A stretch of DNA of 64,000 nucleotides, taken from Mycolicibacterium crocinum (GTDB lineage: Bacteria; Actinomycetota; Actinomycetes; Mycobacteriales; Mycobacteriaceae). Location of the stretch: NCBI RefSeq assembly GCF_022370635.2, contig NZ_CP092362.2, positions 186,001 through 250,000 of the forward strand, read 5' to 3'. Positions 1 through 9,481 of the stretch are shown here, piece after piece. The notes under the pieces are model-generated. The model searched no databases. It was given only the letters and a program-made list of their open reading frames with translations, and was not told where the DNA came from. Made by a program: the position numbers and the translations under genes. How positions within the stretch are numbered: the stretch's first letter is position 1; every line of letters begins with the position of its first letter.

Positions 1-378
1 GGCCGCTTCTTCGACTTCGACGCGGTCGCGTTCGAACCCAAACCGGTCCAGGCGGGCGGGCCGCCGATCCACGTCGGCGGTGACGGAATGCCCGCGCTGC
101 GCCGGGTGGCGCGATTCGGTTCCGGCTGGATCCCGATGAATCACACCCTCGACCAGATTCCCGGATCAGTGCAGAAGCTCTCAGCACTGTGGGCCGAGCA
201 CGGCCGCGACGGCAAGCCGGAGGTGACCACGTCGGCGCCGGCCGAGTCACCCGACGATGTGGCGCGGGCTGCCGACGCCGGCATTGACCGGATGATCGTC
301 ATGCCGTGGCGGCGCACCCGCGAGGCGCTCGACGGGATCGCCCGCTTCGCCGATGACGTCCTGACGCGAAGCAGCTAG
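1..378 (+). CDS. LLM-class F420-dependent oxidoreductase, C-terminal part
   Basis: The reading frame is open from base 1, so the N-terminus lies outside the window. The visible 125 residues begin with a segment ending in PPIHVGGDG, followed by ALRRVARFGSGW, which is the typical C-terminal part of luciferase-like monooxygenases that use coenzyme F420 in mycobacteria. The end carries a barrel-closing helix (DDVARAADAGIDRMIV). The substrate cannot be read from this fragment. The next gene starts 4 bases after the TAG stop, so the two are probably cotranscribed. Confidence 0.8.
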   Translation, partial: GRFFDFDAVAFEPKPVQAGGPPIHVGGDGMPALRRVARFGSGWIPMNHTLDQIPGSVQKLSALWAEHGRDGKPEVTTSAPAESPDDVARAADAGIDRMIVMPWRRTREALDGIARFADDVLTRSS

Positions 379-382
379 CGCG

Positions 383-1183
383 ATGACGATCGCGCCGGCG
401 GACATCCTGCTCACCGATCGGGTGGCCGTCGTCACCGGCGGCGGCACCGGCATCGGTCGTGGGATCGCCGACGGGTTGGCCCGATTCGGGGCCAAGGTCG
501 CCATCTGGGAACGTGACGCCGACACCTGCGCCACGGCCGCAGACGAGCTGGGCGCGCTCGGCATCGTCGCCGACGTCCGAGACAGCGGGCAGGTCGACGC
601 CGCGCTGGCGCGCACCCGTGACGAGCTCGGGCCGGTCGAGATCTTGGTCAACAACGCCGGTGGGGTGTTCGCCTCGCCGTTACTGGACACCACCGAAAAC
701 GGTTGGGACGCCTTGTACAAGGCCAACCTTCGGCACGTTCTGCTGTGCACGCAGCGGGTGGCAAGACAGCTGGTCGCCGACGGCCGCGGGGGCAGCGTGA
801 TCTCGGTGACCTCGATCGAGGGAGTGCGCGCGGCGCCCGGGTACGCGGCCTACTCCGCGGCGAAGGCCGGTGTCATCAACTACACCCGCACGGCCGCCTT
901 CGAACTGGCGCCGCACAACATCCGCGTCAACGCCATCGCCCCCGACATCACCGTCACCGAGGGCCTGCTGGCACTGTCTCCGGACGGCATACGCCAGGAA
1001 CTCAGCCAGGCCGTGCCGTTGGGCAGGCTCGGCCATGTCGATGAAATCGCTTCGGCCGCAGTCTTTCTCGCTTCCGATATGTCCCGCTATATCACCGGCC
1101 AGACGTTGCACGTCGACGGTGGAACCCAGGCGGCGGGCGGCTGGTACCACGCCGAGGGCGGCGCCCGGTTCGGCCCGGCCTGA
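383..1183 (+). CDS. SDR family NAD(P)-dependent oxidoreductase
   Basis: This is a 266-residue classical short-chain dehydrogenase. The Rossmann nucleotide-binding motif TGGGTGIGRG is near residue 20, NNAGG near residue 90, the catalytic serine lies in SVTSIEG and the catalytic pair in YSAAK. The C-terminal HVDGG motif is also present. It probably oxidises or reduces a hydroxy/keto acyl or steroid-like substrate, but the exact substrate cannot be inferred. It follows the luciferase-like oxidoreductase by 4 bases. Its stop codon directly abuts the stop of the convergent DUF1275 gene. Confidence 0.9.
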   Translation: MTIAPADILLTDRVAVVTGGGTGIGRGIADGLARFGAKVAIWERDADTCATAADELGALGIVADVRDSGQVDAALARTRDELGPVEILVNNAGGVFASPLLDTTENGWDALYKANLRHVLLCTQRVARQLVADGRGGSVISVTSIEGVRAAPGYAAYSAAKAGVINYTRTAAFELAPHNIRVNAIAPDITVTEGLLALSPDGIRQELSQAVPLGRLGHVDEIASAAVFLASDMSRYITGQTLHVDGGTQAAGGWYHAEGGARFGPA

Positions 1184-1855
1184 TCAGGCGCGGACTCGGC
1201 GGTCCATACCCAGCAGCACCGCCGCTATCAGCACGCAGAGTGCCGCGATCGCGATCGTCAACGACACCGACACCTGAACCAGCAGCGCTCCGATGACCGC
1301 GCCGGCCAACATCGTCGTGATCGACGCCAGTCGGCGAACCGGTTTCGCGCCCGGACCTCCTGCGACCCGGCTGTCCGCAGCCAATCCCGTCACCGTCAAC
1401 GTCAGCACGGTGGTGGTCAGATCGGCGACCGCCATCCGCCGCGCCGTGCTGTTCTGCAAGCCGAATGCGAATGCCAGCACCGCCACGACGACTGGGCGGC
1501 CCATCGTGGATATTCCGAATACTGCGCCAGCCGCGGTGACGGCACCGAGAAGCGCCGCCTGCGCCAGCAGCACCGACATCGGCCAGGTCGGCGACGCGGC
1601 CCATCGATGAGCCGAGGCACCGCCCACCAACGCACCAAACATGAACGCGACCAGCGCGATCAGAGCCAGCGACGCGGACAATCCGGAGCTGGGATTGGCG
1701 GCGAAACCGAGGAAGACGATGTTGCCGGTCATGTTGGCGACGAAGACGTGACCGAGGCCGAGGTAGGACACCGCGTCGATCACCCCGGTGCCCGCGGTGA
1801 GGGTCAGCAGCGCCGCGATGGTCGGCCGCGACGTCACCGGTGCGGTGGTGGTCAC
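1184..1855 (-). CDS. DUF1275 (YoaK-like) membrane protein
   Basis: This 223-residue integral membrane protein has about six hydrophobic segments. It shows the family signature DAVSYLGLGHVFVANMTGN near the N-terminus and GLQNSTARR in the middle. The function of DUF1275 proteins is unknown; they resemble small transporters. The GTG start overlaps the stop of the upstream broken SDR by 4 bp, implying translational coupling to it. The frameshift in that SDR may therefore affect its expression. Confidence 0.88.
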   Translation of the reverse strand: MTTTAPVTSRPTIAALLTLTAGTGVIDAVSYLGLGHVFVANMTGNIVFLGFAANPSSGLSASLALIALVAFMFGALVGGASAHRWAASPTWPMSVLLAQAALLGAVTAAGAVFGISTMGRPVVVAVLAFAFGLQNSTARRMAVADLTTTVLTLTVTGLAADSRVAGGPGAKPVRRLASITTMLAGAVIGALLVQVSVSLTIAIAALCVLIAAVLLGMDRRVRA

Positions 1856-2645
1856 GGCAGGATCGCGTCGACGTAGCCGCCGTCAACACGCAGCGCGCCG
1901 CCGGTGGTGGCCGACGCCAGCGGCGAGCTCAGGTACACGACCATGTTGGCGATCTCGTCGGGCTCGATCAGCCGCTGCAACAACGACTGCGGCCGGTGCT
2001 CGACCATGAACTGCCGCTGAGCCTTCTCCCAGGGCACGCTCTTGTCGACCAGCTGGTAGACGAAATCCTCAACACCTTCGGTGTGCGTCGGCCCGGCGAT
2101 CACCGAATTCACGGTCACCCCGGAACCGGCTGCGGCCTTGGCGAAGCCACGCGTCACCGCTAGCAGCGCGGTCTTGGACATGCCGTAATGGATCATCTCC
2201 ACCGGTGTCACGATGGCAGAGTCGCTGGCGATGTTGATGATTCGTCCCCAGGACCGCTCGATCATCCCCGGCAGGTAGACGCGGGTCAGCCTTGCTGCAG
2301 CCAGCACGTTGACCTCGAAGAACCTGCGCCACTGTTGTCGTCGATCTCCAGCGCGGGTACCGCCTCGAAAATCCCGAGGTTGTTCACCAGGATGTCGACG
2401 TCGGGTAGCACGGCCCGAAGGGCGGCCACACCGTCCTCAGTGGTGACGTCAGCCGGTATGGCGATCAAGTCGGCACCGTCGACTGCGGCGGAGATCTTCT
2501 CAACGGCTCGTTGAACGGAGGCCTCCGAACGGCCGTTGATCGCCACTCTGGCCCCGGCATTGGCCAAGCCGGTGGCGATCGCCAACCCAATGCCCTGAGT
2601 CGACCCGGTGACCAATGCCGTCTTTCCGCTGTGGTTGATGTGCAT
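1852..2645 (-). pseudogene. SDR family oxidoreductase, frameshifted
   Basis: The N-terminal part begins at an ATG at 2645 (MHINHSGKTALVTGS). It reads a normal SDR Rossmann segment (TGSTQGIGLA) and NNLG, then passes into a non-homologous tail after ALEIDDN and stops near 2286. The remaining half is intact in another frame: it resumes as WRRFFEVNVLAAARL, carries IINIASDS and HYGMSK (catalytic Tyr and Lys), and ends with RVDGGYVDAILP. A single-base indel near 2325-2335 joins the frames into a protein of about 264 residues. It could be a real inactivation or a sequencing error. It is upstream of and coupled to the DUF1275 gene. Confidence 0.85.
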
Positions 2646-2718
2646 ACGGTGCACAAGCGCTCGCAGCGGTTCCCGAATTCCAGACCATCCATGAGGCGGG
2701 CGACCGTATGGTGAGGCC

Positions 2719-3543
2719 GTGACAAACGAACGCCCGCTGGAGGGCAAGGTTGCGTACGTGACAGGCGGGGCCCGGGGTCAGGGCCGCGCCCACTGTGTCC
2801 GATTGGCTCAGGCCGGTGCCGACATCGTCACCATCGACGCCTGCGGGCCGGTGGGCAACCACATCGGCTACGAGCCGGCGACACCCGAAGACCTGGCCGA
2901 CACCGTCCGGCTGGTCGAGGACGAGGGCGTCAAGATCAGCGCGGAGCGGGTCGATGTGCGCGACCACGACGGGCAGAAGCAGGTAATCGCCAGGGCCATC
3001 GAACAATTCGGGCGCCTCGATGTCGTAGTCGCGAATGCCGGGGTGATGAGCTGGGGCCGGGCCTGGGAGATCCCCACCGAGATGTGGCAGGAAATCATCG
3101 ACGTCAACCTGACCGGGTTCTTCAACACCGTGCAGGCATGCGTCCCGGCGATGATCGAAGCCGGCAACGGCGGATCGATCATCGCGATCAGTTCCTCGGC
3201 CGGGATCAAGGCCGTGCCCGGCGCCGGGCACTACTGCGCCAGCAAGTTTGGTGTTGTGGGACTGGCGAATTCGTTGGCGCTCGAGGTGGGCGAGTACGGG
3301 ATCCGGGTGAACTCCGTGCACACCTACGGGGTCGATACCGCGCTGGGCAACGACCTCTCGATGTATTCGATGTTCGAGAAGCATCCGCACTACGTCTACA
3401 GCTTCTCGCCGGGTGCACTGCCCACCGAATCACTGATCGCGCCGAATCAGGTAAGCGAGGTCGTGCTGTTCCTAGCCAGCGATGCGTCGGCGCTGCTGAC
3501 CGCCGCCCAGATTCCCGCCGACAAGGGATACATGAAGGTCTAG
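2719..3543 (+). CDS. Mycofactocin-coupled SDR family oxidoreductase
   Basis: This 274-residue dehydrogenase starts at a GTG. It has the Rossmann motif VTGGARGQGRAH, a long acidic insertion after the second strand (around residues 37-75), NAGVM, SSSAG and the catalytic YCASK. The insertion and the TGGARGQGR variant are typical of actinobacterial SDRs whose NAD is held tightly and re-oxidised through the redox cofactor mycofactocin. That makes it a likely alcohol dehydrogenase in lipid or steroid metabolism; this role is inferred from the family. It is divergent from the broken SDR and convergent with the acyl-CoA synthetase, whose end overlaps it by 4 bp. Confidence 0.87.
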   Translation: MTNERPLEGKVAYVTGGARGQGRAHCVRLAQAGADIVTIDACGPVGNHIGYEPATPEDLADTVRLVEDEGVKISAERVDVRDHDGQKQVIARAIEQFGRLDVVVANAGVMSWGRAWEIPTEMWQEIIDVNLTGFFNTVQACVPAMIEAGNGGSIIAISSSAGIKAVPGAGHYCASKFGVVGLANSLALEVGEYGIRVNSVHTYGVDTALGNDLSMYSMFEKHPHYVYSFSPGALPTESLIAPNQVSEVVLFLASDASALLTAAQIPADKGYMKV

Positions 3544-5207
3544 CCTTGTGCGGCAAGGCTTTCCACGGCCAGCTCCTTGGCCCAGCGGTAATCCGCCTTG
3601 CCTGCGGGGGAGCGCAGAACCTTGTCGGTGCGGATGAACGCCTTCGGCAGCTTGTACTGCGCGATATGCGCGCGGCAGGCGTCGGCGAGTTCAGCGTCGG
3701 TGGCGCTCTGGCCTTCGGCGAACTGCACGATCGCCACCACTTCGTTGCCCCACCGCTCTGAGGGCCGGCCGGCGACGACGACGTCGTACACCGCAGGATG
3801 GCTGGCGACCGCGCGCTCGACCTCCTCGGCGAAGATCTTCTCCCCGCCGGAGTTGATCGTCACCGAATCGCGGCCAAGCAGTTCGATCTGCCCATCCGCC
3901 AAGAACCGGGCCCGGTCACCGGGGACCGACCAGCGCACGCCGTCGATGGTGGGGAAGGTGCGTGCGGACTTCTCGGCATCGCCCAGATAACCCAGCGGTA
4001 CGTAGGCACGCCGGGCCAGCCAACCCTCGCCCTCGCCCGGCGCCAGCACGTGCGTGAAATCCGTTGAGATGATAGCGGTGTCGTGCTGCGGGGTAAACGT
4101 GGCCGCCTTCTGCTCGACGCCCTTGGCCGCCATGGTCGTCATCTGCATGCCCGTCTCCGAGGCGCCGACGGCATCGAGCACCATCAGGTTGGGCAGCGCC
4201 GCCAGCAGTCGTTCACGGACCGTCGGCGACAGCGGCGCCCCGCCGTTGGTGATGGTCACCAGCCCGGACAGGTCGTACTTGCCGGTCTCGATCTCGTCGA
4301 GCAGCGGCCGGGCGATCGCGTCGCCAACGACCGGAATGCTCAGTACGCGTTCCCGTTCGGCGAGCTTCATCACTGCCGGGGCGTTGAGACGGTCGACGTC
4401 GTCGGGCAGCACCATCCAGCCGCCGGTGCTGAACATGTTGAACGCGGCCCACTGGGCCGCGCCGTGCATGAGCGGCGGAATCATCAGGACCGAGCGGAAT
4501 CCGGCATTGGTGCGGGCCTGCTCGGCGAGGTCGGCGTACGACTCCAGCGACTTCTCCGCGCCGAACGGCCGGCCACCCATCGCCGACATGAAGATGTCGT
4601 GCTGACGCCACAGCACACCCTTGGGCATACCGGTGGTGCCGCCGGTGTAGAGGATGTAGAGATCGTCGCCGGTGGGCGTAGGCATGCCGGCAGCCGGTGC
4701 GGGCGTGCTGATGATCGACTCGTAATCGACTGCGCCAGGCAGCAATTCGTTGCCGGAGCCGTCGGCGACCTGGATCAAGACCCGCAGCTCGGGCAGCCGG
4801 TCGCGAATGGCGGCGACATGCGGCGCGAACTCAGCGCCGTACACGAGCGCCTTTGCCGCAGAATCGGTGAGCAGGTAGAGGAGTTCTTCCTCGACGTAGC
4901 GGTAGTTGACGTTGAACGGCGCGACCCGGGCCCGGTAGCCGGCGATCATGGCCTCGATGTACTGGTTGCCGTTTCGCAGGTAGAGCCCGACGTGGTCCTG
5001 CCCGGACTGATGGGGCGCCAGCTGGTCGCGTTCGGTGTGGCACCCCAGCCCCTGCTCAACAAGGTAGTGCGCGACGCCATCGATGCGGGCGTCGAGCTGC
5101 GCGTAGGTCAGGCGCTGCCCGCGCCAGATCAGGGCCTCGTTGTCCGGCAGGGTCTGGGCGACGGTACGGAACACCGACGAAAGGTCGAAGCTGACGTCGC
5201 TGCTCAT
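3540..5207 (-). CDS. Acyl-CoA synthetase (FadD-type AMP ligase)
   Basis: This 555-residue ANL-superfamily enzyme activates a carboxylic acid to its CoA thioester through an acyl-adenylate. The phosphate-binding motif YTGGTTGMPKG is at residues 187-197, GASETG is in the middle, and the C-terminal catalytic lysine sits in SPAGKADYRW. It resembles the FadD19/FadD17-like subgroup linked to sterol side-chain degradation, but it has an extra Cys/His-containing loop (GCHTERDQLAPHQSGQD, about residues 55-71). The ATG is preceded by a strong GGAGGAGCG ribosome site. A KstR-like operator lies 22 bases upstream, supporting a role in cholesterol or related catabolism. The exact substrate is unknown. Confidence 0.87.
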   Translation of the reverse strand: MSSDVSFDLSSVFRTVAQTLPDNEALIWRGQRLTYAQLDARIDGVAHYLVEQGLGCHTERDQLAPHQSGQDHVGLYLRNGNQYIEAMIAGYRARVAPFNVNYRYVEEELLYLLTDSAAKALVYGAEFAPHVAAIRDRLPELRVLIQVADGSGNELLPGAVDYESIISTPAPAAGMPTPTGDDLYILYTGGTTGMPKGVLWRQHDIFMSAMGGRPFGAEKSLESYADLAEQARTNAGFRSVLMIPPLMHGAAQWAAFNMFSTGGWMVLPDDVDRLNAPAVMKLAERERVLSIPVVGDAIARPLLDEIETGKYDLSGLVTITNGGAPLSPTVRERLLAALPNLMVLDAVGASETGMQMTTMAAKGVEQKAATFTPQHDTAIISTDFTHVLAPGEGEGWLARRAYVPLGYLGDAEKSARTFPTIDGVRWSVPGDRARFLADGQIELLGRDSVTINSGGEKIFAEEVERAVASHPAVYDVVVAGRPSERWGNEVVAIVQFAEGQSATDAELADACRAHIAQYKLPKAFIRTDKVLRSPAGKADYRWAKELAVESLAAQG

Positions 5208-5228
5208 GGGCGCTCCTCCGGGTGGCCG

Positions 5229-5250
5229 AGACTAGAACGCGTTCTAGTCT
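5229..5250. promoter_or_regulatory. KstR-type operator
   Basis: A perfect 22-bp palindrome has the core TAGAACGCGTTCTA at 5233-5246. It fits the published mycobacterial KstR consensus TnnAACnnGTTnnA at every fixed position. It lies between the acyl-CoA synthetase start (22 bases away) and the divergent TPR gene. This is the expected position for a repressor of the synthetase that is released by sterol-derived CoA esters. Binding is inferred from the match alone. Confidence 0.75.
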
Positions 5251-5370
5251 GCCACGAGCGCCGGGGCACACCCCTGGTGGTTCTTCACCTACCGGGACCA
5301 CCACAAGCCGACTCTTCGAAGCCGGCGGTCGCATCGTGGTTCTGTCGATGTCAAGCACACAGCCGACGAC

Positions 5371-8300
5371 GTGCGATTTACTTGTCCCGTGACGCCCAGC
5401 TCAGGGCCAACACCATCGCCGCGCGCCGCAAGGCGACGCTGGGTGATAGCGCTCGTCGCCATGACCGTTTTGCTGCTCGTCGGGCTGGCACCGATGGCCC
5501 ATATCGTCGCCGACCGGTTGCCCCAGGCGCCTGCTGACCCGACACCCATTGCCGACGGGGCACCACGGTCGGACGCAACGGCGGTGCGTGCCCTTCCCAT
5601 CGGCCTCCCAGTCGATGTCACCATCTCATCGATCGCCGAAATTCGGCCCTTCGCTATTGCGGCCCTGGGGCTTTCGAGTGGGCAGGAATTGGCGAATTTT
5701 CTCACTTCGGCTCCCGACGTCGATCCGGTGACGAAGCCGAACCCGTCTTCGTCGCTGGACTTCGCCTATCCCTACCGCTACCCGGCCATCGACGACATAC
5801 TGACCAAGGCGTCGGCAGACCAATTGCGCAGTCGTGCAACCACACTGGCCGCAGCACTGATCAAGTTCGCGGGCAAACCGGTCGCGCAGACAGTATCGGC
5901 CAATCCCGCACGGGTCGCCTACGCCGTGCTCGACCACGTCCGCGAGGCCGGTGGGTGTGAGGTCGCGTTGAACCTGCTGCTGCTGGTCGCGGCCGATACG
6001 AATACCACGGCGCAGATTCTGGCGGATGAGTCGTCACACGCCGAACGTGCCTGCCCTGGTGACCCCACTCCGGGATGGGTGGTCGGCCAGGCCCAGATGC
6101 GCTCGCCGACATACCAATCCGATCCACGGCCGACGCAAGTCGACACCACAACCACAGGTGCCATGGCGGCGTCGCGGGCCACTTTTGAGCATCTGGCTGA
6201 GCGCTTTCCCGGTGATGCGTGGGTACGAAGCGGACTGGGCGACAGCTATCTTCGCTCGGGTCTGCGCACGCTCTACAGCCAGCCCTTCACCGCCCGCGAC
6301 TATCTGCAGCGGGCGGTGGCCCAGTACAACCGCGCCGCCGAGTTGGGCGACACTCTGGGCGCCGACGTGGGCCGTGCCCGTGCTCTGGTCGGTCTGGGCC
6401 AACCGGACCAGGCGGCGACGCTGGCGACTCGTGCCGCCGGGTCGTCCCGCCCGGGAGCCGCCCTGGAGGTGCTGCTCACTGCCCGGCAAACTGCTCACGA
6501 CATGCCCGCCGCCATCGATGCCGCGCGGCGTCTCGACCGTGCGGGTGCCTCAGCCTATCCGCCGGTCTCCGAGTTCTTTCCGATGCCGACCACCACCGAT
6601 CGGGGCCTTCCGTTCGATACGACGCTGCCGCTGTCCTCGGGTGCGAACACTCTCGCACCCTTGCATGTATCGCTGGCGCCCGTCGGCGGCGCCGGCGGGT
6701 CGGTCGAGGATCTGTCCTTCATCCCGCAGTATCGCGACGACGGTGTCGTCACCGCGGCACTCACCGACTGTGCGGCGCTGGCCTGGCGCCGAGATGCCAT
6801 CGCGGCTGGTCACGCCGCCGAGGCGCTCGCCGACTGGCCGCCGTCGTTCACCGGCAGCCGCCCCGCCGGGGTCTGCCAGTACCCGGACGGCCCGTTGCGG
6901 GCCGTCGCCGAGGTGGCTGCGGGGCGCCCGTTGACGTCGGCGAACTACCGCACCATCGACGGGGCCTTCGACAGCTGGCAGAACCTCTTGCGCTGGGCCG
7001 GTGATCTCAACGCTGCGCGCCAAGCGATTTCACGCTGGCAGGCCCAGGTCGGTGAGGACAATGCGGCGCCGCTGTACCGGTTGGGTGAAGTGGAGTTCCT
7101 GGCCGGTAAATACAACGATGCCGCGGCTCGGTTCGCCGAGGCCGCCCAACGGGCTCGGCTCGCCGAGTGGAACGACGACCTAGGGGTTGGTCAGGCTCAG
7201 CTCGACCGCGCGGCCGCACTGTTGAAGACAGGACGCAATGACGAGGCAGTGCCGATATTGCTCGACCTCCAGGATGCCGGGACAAAGGGATATGCCTACC
7301 GCATGTCCAAAGGCGACCGGCTTGTCGCACCGAAATTCGTTGCGCTGGCCTACCACGCGTCGGTGCAGCTGGCCGATCACCAGAGCGCGACCGGGAACCT
7401 CAACGGCGCCGTCGACAACTATCGGTCGGCGCTGGCGCTGGCACCGCTTCTTGCCGACAGCGGAATCAAACCCGAGGTGGTGCACAACAATCTCGCCCTG
7501 GCCTACCTCGGCCTTGGCGACCTCGTGAAGGCACGTGACAGTGTGGCGATCGCGGTGGACTCGGATGCCAAGAATCCGGTCTTCCTCATGTCTGCGGGCT
7601 TCATCGCCGAACGGGCAGGCATCGTCGACGAGGCAGTGAGCGACAACCGGCGTGCACTTCAGTCCGACCCCGGCGCATTCCCTGCGGCCAATGATCTCGG
7701 CGTCCAGCTGGCGCGTGCTGGCGACGATGCGGCCGCCGCGGCGGCCCTGCGCCAGGCAATAGGTGCCAAGCCCGACTACGCGTTGGGGTGGTTCAACCTC
7801 GGGATCGTCGAAGCGCGGCGTGGACCGTTGCATCTCCTGGCCTCTCAAGGGGCATTCGCCCGGGCCTTCCGGTCGGACCCCACCTTGAAAGACCGCCGAC
7901 GTGATCTGCTCATCGACGGGTCGGTGTACCGGACGGCATTGGACCTGTCCAAACCGCTTCCGCCGCAATGGAGCCTGGCGCAATCTCAGAAGGCTGCGCC
8001 GGCCGCGAGCATCGGCTTACTCGCCGCGGCACTCGTGGCGGTTGGCCTGGTTCGGTCATCCGGCGACCGCGGCGGAGAGTTGGCTCGGCAGTGGCTCGAA
8101 CCGCTCTCGGAACGACTCAGCAGGATCCGCGGTCCCGATTGGTTGCGCCGGACCGCAGTAGGAATCATCGTGACGGTTCTCGCCTTCCTGCTCACTTACT
8201 TCCGGCACGCAACGGGACCGACAGAGATCGTCGCCTACTGCCTGGGCGTGGCTGCGATTGGCGCCCTGGCACTGGTTGGCCGCAAGGTCGTCGCGACTCG

Positions 8301-8658
8301 TCGGAACGTCGTCGTGACGCAAGGGGCGTGGCCGCCGGGCTTGGCGCTCGGTCTGATCACCGGTGCTATCGGGACTCCCTGGGCTCCGCTGCCAGTCGCG
8401 ACCACCGACGCCGAGTCCGGTCATGTCCACCTGGCGGCCCCAGCCGTTCTGGCCGGCCTCAGTGTGGTGCTGTTCGTGGAGGCGGCCTGGCTGGGAGTGC
8501 CCCTGACCCTCGCCCTGGCCATCGCCGCGATCATCATGGCGGGTTCGACGCTGTTGCCCATCAAGCCCCTCGATGGAGCGAACCTGGGCAAGACGGGCAT
8601 CGTGGCGTCTGCGGGCGTCATCCTGGGCGGAGTCTTCATAGTCCTTGGGCTGGCATGA
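5371..8658 (+). CDS. Membrane-anchored TPR protein with C-terminal M50-like membrane domain
   Basis: This large protein (1095 residues from the GTG at 5371; a GTG at 5389 is an alternative start) has one N-terminal membrane segment around residues 24-46. A long, probably external, helical region with TPR-type repeats follows, clearest at about 665-870 (for example NNLALAYLGLGDLVKARD and NDLGVQLARAGDDAAAA). From about residue 880 there are six or seven hydrophobic segments. Near the C-terminus LAAPAVLAG and LLPIKPLDGANL resemble the second and third conserved elements of site-2 (M50) metalloproteases, but no HExxH zinc motif is present anywhere. It may be a scaffold or sensor; no function is assigned. 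Confidence 0.75.
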   Translation: MRFTCPVTPSSGPTPSPRAARRRWVIALVAMTVLLLVGLAPMAHIVADRLPQAPADPTPIADGAPRSDATAVRALPIGLPVDVTISSIAEIRPFAIAALGLSSGQELANFLTSAPDVDPVTKPNPSSSLDFAYPYRYPAIDDILTKASADQLRSRATTLAAALIKFAGKPVAQTVSANPARVAYAVLDHVREAGGCEVALNLLLLVAADTNTTAQILADESSHAERACPGDPTPGWVVGQAQMRSPTYQSDPRPTQVDTTTTGAMAASRATFEHLAERFPGDAWVRSGLGDSYLRSGLRTLYSQPFTARDYLQRAVAQYNRAAELGDTLGADVGRARALVGLGQPDQAATLATRAAGSSRPGAALEVLLTARQTAHDMPAAIDAARRLDRAGASAYPPVSEFFPMPTTTDRGLPFDTTLPLSSGANTLAPLHVSLAPVGGAGGSVEDLSFIPQYRDDGVVTAALTDCAALAWRRDAIAAGHAAEALADWPPSFTGSRPAGVCQYPDGPLRAVAEVAAGRPLTSANYRTIDGAFDSWQNLLRWAGDLNAARQAISRWQAQVGEDNAAPLYRLGEVEFLAGKYNDAAARFAEAAQRARLAEWNDDLGVGQAQLDRAAALLKTGRNDEAVPILLDLQDAGTKGYAYRMSKGDRLVAPKFVALAYHASVQLADHQSATGNLNGAVDNYRSALALAPLLADSGIKPEVVHNNLALAYLGLGDLVKARDSVAIAVDSDAKNPVFLMSAGFIAERAGIVDEAVSDNRRALQSDPGAFPAANDLGVQLARAGDDAAAAAALRQAIGAKPDYALGWFNLGIVEARRGPLHLLASQGAFARAFRSDPTLKDRRRDLLIDGSVYRTALDLSKPLPPQWSLAQSQKAAPAASIGLLAAALVAVGLVRSSGDRGGELARQWLEPLSERLSRIRGPDWLRRTAVGIIVTVLAFLLTYFRHATGPTEIVAYCLGVAAIGALALVGRKVVATRRNVVVTQGAWPPGLALGLITGAIGTPWAPLPVATTDAESGHVHLAAPAVLAGLSVVLFVEAAWLGVPLTLALAIAAIIMAGSTLLPIKPLDGANLGKTGIVASAGVILGGVFIVLGLA

Positions 8659-8758
8659 ACCGCCGGGCATCCTGATAGCCCGCTTGTGCCGCGCGTCGCG
8701 ATCAGTATCAGCAGCACAAATGGTGGTGTGCCTCCACTTCCGGGAGTACGATGACCTG

Positions 8759-9481
8759 GTGATTCCGGACGCACAATGGGGTGTCGAGCGATCCAGGCCA
8801 CTTCGGGCCGACGCCGAACGCAACCGCGAGCGGATAGTCACCGCTGCCGCGCGACTGTTTGCTGAGCAAGGGTTGTCAGTTCCCTTGGAGGACGTCGCCC
8901 GCGCCGCGGGTGTGGGCGTGGCGACCCTCTACCGACGCTTTCCCACCCGCACCGACCTCGCGATCGCTGCGTTCGAGCGCAATATGGCGTCGTATGAAGA
9001 AGCCGTCGACAAGGCACTCGAGAACCCGAACCCGTGGGAAGCCTTCCAGAACCTCGTCTACCAGGTGTGCGCGCTGCAGGCCTCCGACCCCGGGCTGCGG
9101 GCGCTGCTGACCACCGCGTTCCCGGCCAGCTCGGTAATCGAACAGCGCGCCACCGAAGCCATGGACAAACTCGGCCAGGTCATCGCCCGCGCTCAGCAAG
9201 ACGGGACGCTGCGGCCGGACATCGGCGTCGGCGACATCGTGGTGATGCTGCTTGCCGACCAGGGCGTGCTCGAGGCCACCCGAGAGCACGCACCCGATGC
9301 GTGGCGCCGATTCGCCGCGCTGATGGTTGATGCCTTCCGCGTCGGCCCGCGGGAAGGGCTACCGCCACCGACCCCGGCTGAAGAGCTCCGCAGTTCGATC
9401 GCCATGCTGACCGGGGATACGTTGCGCTTCGAATCCCTTCCGCCGACCGAACCAGCTAACCCCAGGAGTGACTTTGACTGA
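8759..9481 (+). CDS. TetR family transcriptional regulator
   Basis: The 240-residue product has an N-terminal helix-turn-helix: RIVTAAARLFAEQG followed by VPLEDVARAAGVGVATLYRRFPTR. A variable C-terminal ligand-binding domain follows. The frame is open further upstream, but the region before the GTG at 8759 does not look like TetR sequence, and a GGGAG ribosome site lies about 13 bases before that GTG. The last bases overlap the start of the following F420-type oxidoreductase, so the regulator probably controls that gene. Ligand and operator are unknown. Confidence 0.85.
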   Translation: MIPDAQWGVERSRPLRADAERNRERIVTAAARLFAEQGLSVPLEDVARAAGVGVATLYRRFPTRTDLAIAAFERNMASYEEAVDKALENPNPWEAFQNLVYQVCALQASDPGLRALLTTAFPASSVIEQRATEAMDKLGQVIARAQQDGTLRPDIGVGDIVVMLLADQGVLEATREHAPDAWRRFAALMVDAFRVGPREGLPPPTPAEELRSSIAMLTGDTLRFESLPPTEPANPRSDFD

